Positions 7,974 through 17,401 of a DNA stretch of 63,179 bases are shown one piece after another (within the stretch, counting starts at the first letter, position 1; the number at the start of each line of letters is the position of its first letter). The translations under genes were made by a program, and so were the position numbers. This stretch comes from Chitinophagales bacterium (GTDB lineage: Bacteria > Bacteroidota > Bacteroidia > Chitinophagales > Chitinophagaceae), in assembly GCA_017303855.1 (NCBI GenBank), contig JAFLBL010000023.1, positions 1-63,179 on the forward strand, given 5' to 3'. Under the pieces are notes generated by a model. The model searched no databases, was not told where the DNA came from, and saw only the letters and a program-made list of their open reading frames with translations.

Positions 7974-9656
7974 ATGGCAGATAACGAATACGACGCAATT
8001 GTAGTAGGCTCGGGAATCAGTGGCGGATGGGCGGCAAAAGAACTTACAGAAAAAGGATTGAAAGTCCTGCTCCTGGAGAGAGGGCGTGACATCAAACATA
8101 TCGAGGGGTATGTAAATGCCAGCAAAGACGCCTGGGAATTCCCGCACCGGGGATTGAGGCCTACCCAACAAATGATCAATGATTATCCGGCGCTGAAACG
8201 GGACTATCCCTTAAATGAAATTGTACTGGACATGTGGGCCAAAGACAAAGAATGCCCGTATACGGAAACCAAACCTTTTTCCTGGTTTCGCGGGTATCAT
8301 GTTGGCGGCCGGTCACTCACCTGGGGACGACAGAGCTACCGGTACAACAAATGGGATTTTGAAGCCAACCTGAAAGATGGACATGGCACGGACTGGCCGA
8401 TCCGCTATGAAGATATCGCTCCGTGGTACAGTTATGCCGAACGTTTTGCCGGTATACAGGGCAGCAAGGAAGGACTTGACGTTTTACCTGATGGTGATTT
8501 TATGCCTGCTATGGAACTGAACTGTGTGGAAAAAGACGTGGCTGAAAAGATCAAAAAACATTTCAAAGGCAGCCGTCACATGATCATCGGTCGCAGTGCC
8601 AACCTGACCCAGCCGCATCATGACCGTACAAATTGCCAGTACCGGAACCGATGCTGGAGAGGTTGCCCCTTCGGTGGTTATTTCAGTACACAATCGGCCA
8701 CATTGCCAGCGGCAATGAAAACCGGCAATCTTACGCTCCGCCCCTTTTCCATCGTGTCGAAGGTTTTATATGATAAGGACAAAAAGAAAGCAACCGGTGT
8801 GGAGATTGTAGATGCAATGGACAAGAAAACCTATGCATTCAAAGCTAAGATCGTTTTCCTTTGTGCATCTGCTTTCAATTCCACCTGGGTGCTGATGAAT
8901 TCGGCCACGGATATCTGGCCGGAAGGGCTGGGCAGCAGCAGTGGCGAACTTGGTCATAACGTAATGGATCATCACTTCCGTTGTGGTGCCAGTGGAAAAG
9001 TAGAAGGCTACAGTGATAAATATTTATTCGGAAGAAGACCTACCGGTGTGTATGTACCCCGTTTCCGGAATATCTATGAGGATAAACGGGATTATGTGCG
9101 TGGATTTGGTTACCAGGGCGGTGCCAGTCGCGGTCGTGGTATGGACGTTGCCGAATTCACAATTGGTGCGGATCTGAAAAACGCGCTGAGCGAGCCGGCA
9201 GATGACTGGAGTATCGGCATCATGGGCTTTGGTGAAATGTTGCCCTATCATGATAATAAAATCACCCTGAACAAAAACGTCACGGATGCATGGGGATTAC
9301 CTGTACTCAATATGGATGTGGAAATTAAGGACAACGAGTACAAAATGCGGATTGACATGATGAATGACGCGAAGGAAATGCTGGAAGCCTCGGGGGTGAA
9401 AAATGTGGAATCCTATGATTATGGTTATGAAGTGGGCATGGGTATTCACGAAATGGGAACCGCCCGTATGGGACGTGATCCGAAAAATTCCGTACTTAAT
9501 GGCAACAACCAGGTATGGGATGCAAAGAATGTATTTGTAACGGATGGCGCCTGTATGACCAGTGCTTCCTGTGTCAACCCCTCACTGACCTATATGGCAA
9601 TGACCGCCAGGGCCGCCGATTTTGCAGTAAGTGAATTGAAAAAAGGTAATTTATAA
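7974..9656 (+). CDS. GMC family oxidoreductase, large subunit of a glucoside 3-dehydrogenase-like enzyme
   Basis: A 560-residue FAD enzyme of the glucose-methanol-choline family. The FAD motif GSGISG is at residues 12-17, HVGGRSLTWGR follows, and the C-terminal catalytic pair is H492 (HEMGT) and N535 (CVNPSLT). It has no signal peptide of its own. The next gene, 22 bp downstream, encodes the gluconate 2-dehydrogenase subunit 3-like partner with a Tat signal; in known three-part sugar dehydrogenases the large subunit is exported bound to that partner and passes electrons to cytochrome c. Oxidation of glycosides at C3 is the best-fitting role; gluconate or another polyol remains possible. Confidence 0.9.
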   Translation: MADNEYDAIVVGSGISGGWAAKELTEKGLKVLLLERGRDIKHIEGYVNASKDAWEFPHRGLRPTQQMINDYPALKRDYPLNEIVLDMWAKDKECPYTETKPFSWFRGYHVGGRSLTWGRQSYRYNKWDFEANLKDGHGTDWPIRYEDIAPWYSYAERFAGIQGSKEGLDVLPDGDFMPAMELNCVEKDVAEKIKKHFKGSRHMIIGRSANLTQPHHDRTNCQYRNRCWRGCPFGGYFSTQSATLPAAMKTGNLTLRPFSIVSKVLYDKDKKKATGVEIVDAMDKKTYAFKAKIVFLCASAFNSTWVLMNSATDIWPEGLGSSSGELGHNVMDHHFRCGASGKVEGYSDKYLFGRRPTGVYVPRFRNIYEDKRDYVRGFGYQGGASRGRGMDVAEFTIGADLKNALSEPADDWSIGIMGFGEMLPYHDNKITLNKNVTDAWGLPVLNMDVEIKDNEYKMRIDMMNDAKEMLEASGVKNVESYDYGYEVGMGIHEMGTARMGRDPKNSVLNGNNQVWDAKNVFVTDGACMTSASCVNPSLTYMAMTARAADFAVSELKKGNL

Positions 9657-9678
9657 TATAACCATTTAACAACTTTAT

Positions 9679-10293
9679 ATGGACAGACGTGAACTTTTAA
9701 AAAAAATAGCCATCCTTACAGGTGGTGTTGTGATCGGGGGGGAAGTGTTTTTAAGTGGTTGCAAAACGGGTGCGGATGCCGGTCTGACTTTTACCCCGTC
9801 TACCCTGGCTTTACTGGATGAAATTGGTGAAACCATTATTCCGGCTACAACTACGCCGGGTGCTAAAGCCGCCGCTATTGGTGAATTTATGAAAATCATG
9901 GTCACCGATTGTTATACCGTGGCAGAACAAAAAGCCTTTATGGATGGACTGAAATCACTCGAAGACATCTGTACAAAAATGCACAGCAAAGGGTTTATGG
10001 ACTGTAGTCCGCAGCAGCGCCACGATTTGCTGGTCAGCCTGGAAAAAGAAGCAAAGGCATTCAATGATAAAAAGAATGAAGCCGAAAAGGAACAAAAGGA
10101 AATCGCCAAAGCCGCAAAGCAACCCTTTACAGGTGCCCCGCCTCATTACTATACCCTGCTGAAGCAATTAACCCTTTGGGGGTTCTTTACTTCTAAAACC
10201 GGCATGACGGAAACACTCCGTCACAACCCGGTTCCTGGTAAATTCGATGGAGCCTTCCCCTACAAAAAAGGAGATAAAGCCTGGGCTGAATAA
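9679..10293 (+). CDS. Gluconate 2-dehydrogenase subunit 3 family protein (Tat lipoprotein)
   Basis: A 204-residue small subunit of a membrane-bound sugar dehydrogenase. The start DRRELLKK is a twin-arginine motif, and the hydrophobic stretch ends in LSGC with Cys28 as a lipobox cysteine, so the protein should leave the cell folded and be lipid anchored. The middle is rich in charged residues (about residues 118-148). Members of this family carry the export signal for the GMC subunit, which here is encoded 22 bp upstream and lacks one. The arrangement explains how the dehydrogenase reaches the periplasm. Confidence 0.87.
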   Translation: MDRRELLKKIAILTGGVVIGGEVFLSGCKTGADAGLTFTPSTLALLDEIGETIIPATTTPGAKAAAIGEFMKIMVTDCYTVAEQKAFMDGLKSLEDICTKMHSKGFMDCSPQQRHDLLVSLEKEAKAFNDKKNEAEKEQKEIAKAAKQPFTGAPPHYYTLLKQLTLWGFFTSKTGMTETLRHNPVPGKFDGAFPYKKGDKAWAE

Positions 10294-10307
10294 ATAAAAA
10301 CGATGCT

Positions 10308-11183
10308 ATGCAATACAACAGAAGAAATTTTTTAAAAATAACCGGGGCCGTAGGCACGGGACTCGCACTCAACAGTCTTGGCAGCTCCTCCCTTTTTGCC
10401 GCCGGAACCGCCAAACCCATTCACGAGTTCGGGATACAGTTATACACATTACGTGATGTGATACCCGGCGACCCGAAAGGAGTATTGAAACAACTGGCCA
10501 CCTTTGGCTACAAACAAATAGAAAGTTATGAAGGAGCCCAGGGTATGTACTGGGGTATGGGACATACGGGTTTTAAAACCTATATGGATGAACTGGGCAT
10601 GAAAATCGTGTCCTCTCATTGTGATATCACAAAGGATTTCGAAAAAAAAGCAGCTGAAGCGGCTGAAATCGGGATGAAGTACCTGATCTGCCCCTGGAAA
10701 GGCCCTCAGAAATCAATTGATGATTTCAAACGATTTGCCGATGAGTTCAACCAGAAAGGGGAAATCTGCAAAAAGAACGGAATCCGGTTTGCCTATCATA
10801 ATCACGACTATTCGTTTAAACAACTGGATGGCCAAAACCCGCAGGAAGTGATGATGAACGGCACGGACCCCGGCCTGGTGGATTTTGAAATGGATATTTA
10901 TTGGGTGGTTGCGGCCGGAGCCGACACTGCAGCCTGGTTTAAAAAATATAAAAACAGGTTCCGTCTTTGTCATATAAAAGACCGCAGCAAAACACCGGGT
11001 GCGGACAATGGAAAGAACTCCGTTGATCTTGGTACCGGCAGTATTGACTGGACAAGAACCCTGAAAGCTGCGAAAAAGAACGGCATGAAATACTTTATCG
11101 TGGAGCAGGAAGCCTATCCGAACGGTTCCTCACTGGAGGCGGCGAAAATCAATGCGGCGTACATGAAGACCCTTAATATATAG
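10308..11183 (+). CDS. Tat-exported sugar phosphate isomerase/epimerase-like TIM barrel
   Basis: A 291-residue AP endonuclease 2-fold protein, the third TIM barrel in this cluster. The N-terminus NRRNFLKITG is a twin-arginine signal followed by a hydrophobic stretch ending near AAGTA. The fold shows FGIQLYTLRD near the start, then VDFEMDIYW, CHIKDRSK and VEQEAYP, which carry the expected acidic and histidine metal ligands. It lies 14 bp behind the subunit 3 gene and ends before a clear terminator, so it closes the rightward operon. Its presence outside the cytoplasm points to chemistry on the oxidised sugar in the periplasm. Confidence 0.85.
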   Translation: MQYNRRNFLKITGAVGTGLALNSLGSSSLFAAGTAKPIHEFGIQLYTLRDVIPGDPKGVLKQLATFGYKQIESYEGAQGMYWGMGHTGFKTYMDELGMKIVSSHCDITKDFEKKAAEAAEIGMKYLICPWKGPQKSIDDFKRFADEFNQKGEICKKNGIRFAYHNHDYSFKQLDGQNPQEVMMNGTDPGLVDFEMDIYWVVAAGADTAAWFKKYKNRFRLCHIKDRSKTPGADNGKNSVDLGTGSIDWTRTLKAAKKNGMKYFIVEQEAYPNGSSLEAAKINAAYMKTLNI

Positions 11184-11218
11184 GGCGGATTGTAAAAAAG
11201 AAATTTCAATTTTGCAAA

Positions 11219-11256
11219 AAAGGATGCTTGATAATAATCAAGTATCCTTTTATTTT
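11219..11256 (+). terminator. Rho-independent terminator of the rightward sugar operon
   Basis: A 14 bp stem (arms 11219-11232 and 11237-11250, one G-T pair) with an AATA loop is followed by a T-rich tail. It separates the operon from the TonB-dependent receptor gene. Confidence 0.85.
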
Positions 11257-11354
11257 ATACACAATTTATTATGGCTTAATAATTTGGTAACATTCCGGTG
11301 ACCTTAACGAGGCATTAACAAAGCACCTTTGCGCTTCACAAAAATTATCCGTTT

Positions 11355-14300
11355 ATGAAGCGACTATTTCGCGTACTTTCCTTCCTGCTGTTATCGGCCT
11401 TATTTAATGGGTTGCAGGCACAGGAAACAACAGCTGAGATCCAGGGGATCATCACTGAATCTGTTTCTAACCCGTTGATCGGGGCTACGATTACTGCCAT
11501 TCACCAGCCTACAGGCACCAAGTATACCACGACTACCCGTAAAGACGGCCGTTATAACCTGGCCAACCTCCGTGTAGGCGGTCCTTACATCATCACAGCC
11601 AGTTATGTCGGTTACAAAGAAGAAAAACAAACCGATGTTTACCTGCTGATCGGCCAGACTTTCAAAGCCGACTTCAACCTGAAGAACAGTAACACAGAAA
11701 TGAAAGAAGTAGTGGTTTCCGCCACTCGGTCAGACAAAGTATTTAACAAGTCAAGAACCGGTTCTGCGGAAGTGGTGAACCGTCAGCAGATCGAACGGCT
11801 GCCGACAATCAACCGTAGTATTAACGACTTTACCCGTCTTACACCTACGGCCAACAGTAATGCAACCTATGGCACCAGCAGTTTTGCCGGACGTGCGAAC
11901 TCGTACAACAACCTGACCGTAAATGGTGCTTCGTTCAACAACACTTTTGGACTCGCGGCCGGTCTGGGTGGACAAACCAACTCCCAGCCAATCAGTATTG
12001 ATGCGCTGGATCAGATCCAGGTAAACATTGCTCCGTATGATGTAACCCTGGGTGGCTTTACAGGTGCCGGCATCAACTCGGTAACCAAGAGTGGCACTAA
12101 CCAGGTAAAAGGTACGGTTTATAGTTATTGGAAAAGTCCCGGATTAACCGGTCTGAAAGTCGGCCCTACCAAACTCGCCAAACAACAATTCGACTTCAAT
12201 AACCGTGGTATCAGTGTCGGCGGTCCGATCATCCCGAATAAACTGTTCTTCTTTATCAGTGGTGAACAGGAACGCGTAAGCACCCCGGCCACCAGCCTGG
12301 TTGCGAGTCGTGGCGGTTCTTCCGGTGTGGGCATTTCACAAGCCAAAGCAGAAGACCTGGATGCATTGTCTGCTTTCCTGAAAACCAAATTCGGGTATGA
12401 GACTGGTTCCTATGAGAATTATACATTCGACACCTACAGTGATAAAGTCACAACCCGGTTCGACTTTAACATCAACAAAAAGCACACGCTGAACGTTAAC
12501 TACTATTACCTGAAGTCATACCGCAATGTGCCCCCGAGCAACAGTGGTGCGCCGAGTAATAACCGTCAGCCCAGTACTACGGCGATGCCTTTCTTTTCTT
12601 CTTCCTATATCATCAACAACAATTTCAATATAGTGATTGCAGAGCTGAACAGCCGTTTCAGTAATAAGCTGTCCAATAAACTCCAGGTAGGATATAACAG
12701 CCTTCGCGACTTCCGCAGCAGTCCTGGCGGACTCTTCCCGCTGGTAGATATAGAGAATGGCGCAGGTAGTTCATTTACCGCATTTGGGTATGAGCCTTTC
12801 ACCGCCTTCAATAAACTCAGCACCAATACCTGGCAGCTGAACGATATTGTAACGCTGTACAAAGGCAGGCATACATTCACTTTCGGAACACAGAACACTT
12901 TTAATAAATTCCAGAACGGTTTCGCCCCCAACTATTATGGTGCTTATCGTTTTGCCAGTCTCACTGATTTTTACAACAGTGTGAACAATGGTACTGCCAA
13001 TGCTACACGGTATGAACTACGCTACTCGGCCCGTAAAAACGGTGAGTTCCCCTATGCAGATGTATCTACCCTGCAACTGGGTTTCTTTGTGCAGGACAAG
13101 TTCAACGTGAACAATAACCTGGTGTTCACCTATGGTATCCGTGCCGATATCCCGGTATTCAAACAGAACTTTATTGCCAATACCAATGCAGATGCACTTA
13201 CATTCAGAGGAGGCATGAAGATTGAAACCGGTAAAGCACCCAATACATCAGTATTGCTGAGCCCCCGCTTCGGTTTCAACTGGGATGTAAATGGCGATAA
13301 AAAAACACAGGTACGTGGTGGTATCGGTATCTTCTCCGGTGCTCCCCCCTTTGTATGGATCAGCAACCAGGCCAGCAACAACGGTGTTGACTTTGGTTCA
13401 TTTGTCCGCACAACCGGTGTTGCATTCAATGCCGATGTAAATGCCTATCGTCCGGCCAATGCCGCGGCCAATACCAGCTATAATCTGGCTGTTACTGAAA
13501 AGGATTTCAAATTCCCGCAATTGTTCCGCAGCAACCTGGCTGTTGACTACAAGCTGCCCTTTGATATCACCGCAACCCTGGAAGGTATCTTCTCCAAAGA
13601 CCTGAACGCGGTTTATCACCAGAATATCAATCTGCCCAATACGGGAACTGCATTACAAGGTGCGGACAACCGCAAAAGGTACAGTGCCACGCAAATCTAT
13701 AGTGGTGCCGGTGGTGTTTCTGCCAGCAACCCGAATATCAGCGATGCGATCCTGATGACGAATACGTCAAAAGGGTATACGTACAATGCCACCCTTCAGT
13801 TGCAGCGTAATGTAAAGAACCTGTATACTATGATCGCGTACAGTTATGGCAACAGTCGTTCTGTAAACGATGGCGGTTCCATTGCCCAGTCCATATGGAG
13901 AGACCGTCAGGTATCCGGTGACCCCAACAGTGAAGCAGTATCCTATTCAAATTTTTACCAGCCGCACCGCGTAATTGCAGCTACCTATTACCGGTTTGAA
14001 TATGCGAAACATTTCGCTTCTTCCTTTGGCTTTACATTTGAAGCGGCCAATGGAGGGACTTCAAGTTATACCTATAATGGCGACCTGAACGGAGATGGCC
14101 TTACCACCAATGACCTGATTTATGTTCCCCGCAGTGCCAATGAAATCATCCTGGAAGGCGTAAATGCCGCAGATACCCGTACCGCTGCCCAGTTATGGGG
14201 ACAACTGAATACCTATATCAACCAGGATCCTTACCTGAGCACCCGCCGCGGAGAATATGCGGAGCGCAATGGGCTGCTCCTGCCCTTCTACAAAAGGCTT

Positions 14301-14612
14301 GATTTTAACTTTACACAGGACTTTGCAGTAAAAGCAGGAAAGAATACCAATACACTTCGTTTCACTATGGATATCTTCAATTTTGGCAACCTGTTGAACA
14401 AGAACTGGGGTATTTCCCGGATTACCAACCGTACCGCGCTGCTTAATTTCAAACGCGTGGAAACAACCGGTAACAATGCGGGGCGCCCTGTATTCAGCTA
14501 CCCGTATCTTGATGCTACCAACCTGATTCCGCTTACCAGTACGTTCCAGAACAGTACCGGTGTGAACTCAAGATGGCAGATGCAGGTAGGCGTGCGTTAT
14601 ATTTTCAACTAA
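11355..14612 (+). CDS. Oar-like TonB-dependent receptor
   Basis: A 1085-residue outer membrane protein. A signal peptide (about residues 1-22, ending LQAQ) is followed by a carboxypeptidase-regulatory-like domain (about 23-115), a plug domain starting near VVVSATRS, and a long beta-barrel ending in VGVRYIFN with a terminal aromatic-type signature. It resembles the Oar group more than SusC: no SusD gene is adjacent. It stands alone between two hairpin terminators, so it is its own transcription unit. The cargo is unknown; closeness to the sugar cluster is suggestive only. Confidence 0.88.
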   Translation: MKRLFRVLSFLLLSALFNGLQAQETTAEIQGIITESVSNPLIGATITAIHQPTGTKYTTTTRKDGRYNLANLRVGGPYIITASYVGYKEEKQTDVYLLIGQTFKADFNLKNSNTEMKEVVVSATRSDKVFNKSRTGSAEVVNRQQIERLPTINRSINDFTRLTPTANSNATYGTSSFAGRANSYNNLTVNGASFNNTFGLAAGLGGQTNSQPISIDALDQIQVNIAPYDVTLGGFTGAGINSVTKSGTNQVKGTVYSYWKSPGLTGLKVGPTKLAKQQFDFNNRGISVGGPIIPNKLFFFISGEQERVSTPATSLVASRGGSSGVGISQAKAEDLDALSAFLKTKFGYETGSYENYTFDTYSDKVTTRFDFNINKKHTLNVNYYYLKSYRNVPPSNSGAPSNNRQPSTTAMPFFSSSYIINNNFNIVIAELNSRFSNKLSNKLQVGYNSLRDFRSSPGGLFPLVDIENGAGSSFTAFGYEPFTAFNKLSTNTWQLNDIVTLYKGRHTFTFGTQNTFNKFQNGFAPNYYGAYRFASLTDFYNSVNNGTANATRYELRYSARKNGEFPYADVSTLQLGFFVQDKFNVNNNLVFTYGIRADIPVFKQNFIANTNADALTFRGGMKIETGKAPNTSVLLSPRFGFNWDVNGDKKTQVRGGIGIFSGAPPFVWISNQASNNGVDFGSFVRTTGVAFNADVNAYRPANAAANTSYNLAVTEKDFKFPQLFRSNLAVDYKLPFDITATLEGIFSKDLNAVYHQNINLPNTGTALQGADNRKRYSATQIYSGAGGVSASNPNISDAILMTNTSKGYTYNATLQLQRNVKNLYTMIAYSYGNSRSVNDGGSIAQSIWRDRQVSGDPNSEAVSYSNFYQPHRVIAATYYRFEYAKHFASSFGFTFEAANGGTSSYTYNGDLNGDGLTTNDLIYVPRSANEIILEGVNAADTRTAAQLWGQLNTYINQDPYLSTRRGEYAERNGLLLPFYKRLDFNFTQDFAVKAGKNTNTLRFTMDIFNFGNLLNKNWGISRITNRTALLNFKRVETTGNNAGRPVFSYPYLDATNLIPLTSTFQNSTGVNSRWQMQVGVRYIFN

Positions 14613-14630
14613 TGTCTGCATGGGCAAAAT

Positions 14631-14665
14631 AAAAAAGGATGTACCGGCCGGTACATCCTTTTTTT
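14631..14665. terminator. Bidirectional terminator, perfect palindrome
   Basis: A perfect palindrome of 34 bases centred on CCGG|CCGG, with six A on the left and seven T on the right, lies between the receptor gene and cutC, which converge here. It can serve both. Confidence 0.9.
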
Positions 14666-14681
14666 ATAACTATTAAATAAA

Positions 14682-15413
14682 TTATTCCAGCGCAGCCCGC
14701 AACGCCCGTACTTCTTCCGGGTCAATGGCATTGTTCATGTAACTCTCTGCGGAACCGGAAAACCCCGGATGAATAAACTCCATCAGGGAAGGAGCTTTAC
14801 CTCGTAATGAAGAATGAAATTCGTGACACCCTGTTTTCTCCGCCAGCCATTTGATATTGTCTTTACGTAAACCACTTCCCGGCATAATAATGATTCGTTC
14901 AGCTGCTTTACGATTTAGTTCTGCAATCATTTCGACGCCTTCTGAAACGGTGGGTAATTGTCCCGAAGTCAGAATACGCTCACAGCCCATCTGTACCAGT
15001 TGTTCCATTGCCTCGACAGGATCCAGGCAGCGGTCGAATGCCCGATGAAAGGTGACACCTAAGGGATAGGCGGCTTCCACCAGCCGGGCCGACCGGTCAT
15101 AATCGATACGGCCATCACGGTTGAGCATTCCAATCACAATCCCATCGCAACCCAACTCTTTAAAAAGACGGATATCCTGCAGCATGATGGAAAACTCTTC
15201 GTCTGTATACAAAAAATCTCCGCCCCGCGGACGGATAATCGGATAGATCTGCACATCAAATGATTCCCGGCATTGTTTCACGGTACCATAAGAAGCAGTA
15301 GTGCCGCCTTCCGCCAAATTTGCACAGAGTTCAATCCGGTCGGCACCGCCTTCCACGGCTGCTTTTGTGGTCAAAAAATCAGAAGTGGCGATTTCTATTG
15401 TATACTGCTGCAT
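14682..15413 (-). CDS. cutC: Copper homeostasis protein CutC
   Basis: A 243-residue TIM-barrel protein of the CutC family, cytoplasmic and without a signal peptide. The family pattern is clear: EIATSDF near the start, GGADRIELCANLAEGGTT at about residues 18-35, PIIRPRGGDFLYTDEE, then VTFHRAFDRC and ILTSGQ. CutC proteins are linked to copper tolerance, although the enzymatic activity is not settled. It is monocistronic as far as can be seen, facing the receptor gene. Confidence 0.93.
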   Translation of the reverse strand: MQQYTIEIATSDFLTTKAAVEGGADRIELCANLAEGGTTASYGTVKQCRESFDVQIYPIIRPRGGDFLYTDEEFSIMLQDIRLFKELGCDGIVIGMLNRDGRIDYDRSARLVEAAYPLGVTFHRAFDRCLDPVEAMEQLVQMGCERILTSGQLPTVSEGVEMIAELNRKAAERIIIMPGSGLRKDNIKWLAEKTGCHEFHSSLRGKAPSLMEFIHPGFSGSAESYMNNAIDPEEVRALRAALE

Positions 15414-15611
15414 GATGAATTTCGAATTTTGGGATAAATGCGTTCTATATGAGAGATCCGCTAATCCTTTTGTAAGATCTGCCGATTTGTCAACGATTCA
15501 ATTTCTCAATCAAAAGAAACAAAACCTTTAAATATTAAGAATTTTGTACAGATAATTTTTATTATCAATTCGAACGTTCTTAGCATACATTACTTACAAA
15601 ATAATCTGATC

Positions 15612-15672
15612 ATCGTTTTATCGGCACATCAACTAATCGGCATATCGGCACATCAACTAATCGGCTTATCAA
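15612..15672. repeat. Intergenic repeat, family A (ATCGGCACATC arm)
   Basis: A 23 nt unit is present twice exactly (15619-15641 and 15643-15665), built from ATCGGCACATCAACTA-like words. A weak opposite arm with GATCTGCCGATTTG words lies about 130 bp to the left (near 15455-15500). It runs up to the stop codon of the asparaginase-like gene at 15669. Confidence 0.75.
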
Positions 15673-16694
15673 TAATAACTCTTCGCCTTCACCAGCACTT
15701 CCCTCTCTCCTGTCTTCAACGCATAACTGAAACCCGGATGAAGGGCAAATGCACCCGGTATTCCTTTTTTATTAATAGCCAGAAAAGCGACCTGGATGTC
15801 TTTGGCTTTTTCTTTTTTTATCCGGACAATACGTTCGATGATTTTTTTACAGGCCATCTCAGGAGACAGCCCCTGGCGCATGAGTTCTACTACAGAATGT
15901 GAACCAGCTACCCGGATCACGTCTTCACCCTGACCGGTGGCGGTACAGGCCCCCACTTCATTGTCAACAAATAAGCCGGCACCGATAATCGGAGAATCAC
16001 CAAGGCGGCCACGCATTTTAAACCCGGCACCACTGGTAGTGCAACTGCCGCTGAAATTACCCTGTGTATCCATGGCCACCATACCAATCGTATCATGGTT
16101 CCATTCTCCGCTATCCAGTTTAGTTGGCGCAAACGGACCATGCCCCTTATTCTCCACATTAATCGCCGGGCCTTTGTACTCCGATTTTTTCAGCCAGTCT
16201 TCATAGGCCCGTTGTGCATCCGGTGATAATTTTTGTTCTTCAAGCGGAAAACCCTCAGCCACTGCAAACTGCTGCGCACCACTGCCAACCAGCATTACAT
16301 GCGGTGTTTTTTCCATTACCCTCCGCGCTACTGAGATCGGATGTTTGATCCGTTCCAGGAAAGCCACACTCCCGCAATTCGAAAACTCATCCATAATACA
16401 TGCATCAAGGGTAACAAATCCATCCCGGTCTGGATTGGCGCCAAGTCCCACACAACAGTTTTGTGAATTCTCTGTCACCATCACGCCCTTCTCCACCGCA
16501 TCCAATGCCCGTCCGCCCTTGCCCAGTATTTCCCAGGCCGCCTTATTTGCTTCCAGACCGGCATCCCAGGTAGAAATCACAATAGGTTTGCCTTTTACAG
16601 GAGTGTCAGCGGACTGCCCGGCAGTCATTTTACTGAAAAACATACCCAGCGAACCCAGGGCCGAAGCCTGAATGAACTTTCTTCTATGAACCAT
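15669..16694 (-). CDS. N4-(beta-N-acetylglucosaminyl)-L-asparaginase (glycosylasparaginase) family
   Basis: A 341-residue N-terminal nucleophile hydrolase. Such enzymes cleave themselves before a threonine that then acts as nucleophile; here the site is Asp201-Thr202 in NHDTIGMVAMD. Downstream GSCTTSGAGFKMRGRLGD and GACTATGQGE form the substrate pocket region. The N-terminus HRRKFIQASALG is a twin-arginine signal, so it is probably exported. Glycosylasparaginases release GlcNAc from the asparagine link of glycopeptides, which fits the hexosaminidase and NagB genes a few kb away. Isoaspartyl peptidase activity is the alternative. Confidence 0.88.
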   Translation of the reverse strand: MVHRRKFIQASALGSLGMFFSKMTAGQSADTPVKGKPIVISTWDAGLEANKAAWEILGKGGRALDAVEKGVMVTENSQNCCVGLGANPDRDGFVTLDACIMDEFSNCGSVAFLERIKHPISVARRVMEKTPHVMLVGSGAQQFAVAEGFPLEEQKLSPDAQRAYEDWLKKSEYKGPAINVENKGHGPFAPTKLDSGEWNHDTIGMVAMDTQGNFSGSCTTSGAGFKMRGRLGDSPIIGAGLFVDNEVGACTATGQGEDVIRVAGSHSVVELMRQGLSPEMACKKIIERIVRIKKEKAKDIQVAFLAINKKGIPGAFALHPGFSYALKTGEREVLVKAKSYY

Positions 16695-16784
16695 TGTTTA
16701 TTCTTTAATGCATTCGAAATTAATCGTTTCCGGTAAAATTCCATTCCCAAAATACAGATTAACGAATTGATAGGAAATTATATT

Positions 16785-16815
16785 TTGATGTTTAAACATT
16801 GATTATGTATCTTTA
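16785..16815 (+). promoter_or_regulatory. Bacteroidota-type promoter for the flavin reductase/pirin operon
   Basis: TTG at 16785-16787 is followed after 20 bp by TATCTTTA at 16808-16815, one mismatch from TAnnTTTG. The start codon at 16834 gives a short leader of roughly 12 bases. Confidence 0.5.
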
Positions 16816-16833
16816 CTGTATAAATGACAAAAA

Positions 16834-17391
16834 ATGAAAATTGAAATCATCTCCGGAAGCCCCCGCACACATAGTGTAACACGCCGCGTAGCCCTGCACC
16901 TGAAAAACTGGTTCGCGAAAAACACGTCGCATGAAGTGGATATTATAGATATGAAAGATTGGCGGATTCCGCCAGTGGAGTCGGTTTGGACCGTTGCCGA
17001 CAAAGCGCCGGTTGAATTTCAACCGCTGGCTAAACGGGTTTTTGAAGCCAACGCTTTTATCCTGGTAACTCCGGAATACAACGGCAGTTACTCACCGGCT
17101 ATGAAGAATATGCTGGATCATTTCCCCAAGCAATTACACAAGCCGTTTGGGATTGTAACGGCTTCACCGGGCGCTATGGGGGGTATGCGCGCTTCACAAC
17201 AACTGTTGTTACTGGTTCCTGCTTTATTTGGAATCGCGTCCCCGAATATGTTAATCACCGGGGCGGTGGATAAGAAATTCAGCCCGGATGGCGACCTGCT
17301 CGATGAAAGTTTCCAGGGTATGGTACATACTTTTGTTACCGAATTTCTCTGGCTCGCAGAAAAATTAACCATTGCTGAAGTAAACGCATAA
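16834..17391 (+). CDS. NADPH-dependent FMN reductase family protein
   Basis: A 185-residue flavodoxin-like protein. The FMN phosphate loop appears as GSPRTHSVTRR (about residues 8-18), and the family hallmark TPEYNGSYSPAMKNMLDH follows in the middle. It should reduce FMN or quinone-like substrates with NAD(P)H in the cytoplasm. A good promoter lies just upstream, and a pirin gene follows after 10 bp, so the two are very likely translated from one message. Pirins can act as quercetinases and redox-responsive proteins, which fits a flavin reductase partner. Confidence 0.88.
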   Translation: MKIEIISGSPRTHSVTRRVALHLKNWFAKNTSHEVDIIDMKDWRIPPVESVWTVADKAPVEFQPLAKRVFEANAFILVTPEYNGSYSPAMKNMLDHFPKQLHKPFGIVTASPGAMGGMRASQQLLLLVPALFGIASPNMLITGAVDKKFSPDGDLLDESFQGMVHTFVTEFLWLAEKLTIAEVNA

Positions 17392-17401
17392 AAGAAAAAT
17401 C

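Noticed and set aside
11355..14612. SusC of a SusCD polysaccharide utilisation locus
   Set aside because: No SusD gene is adjacent and the protein resembles Oar-type receptors more closely.
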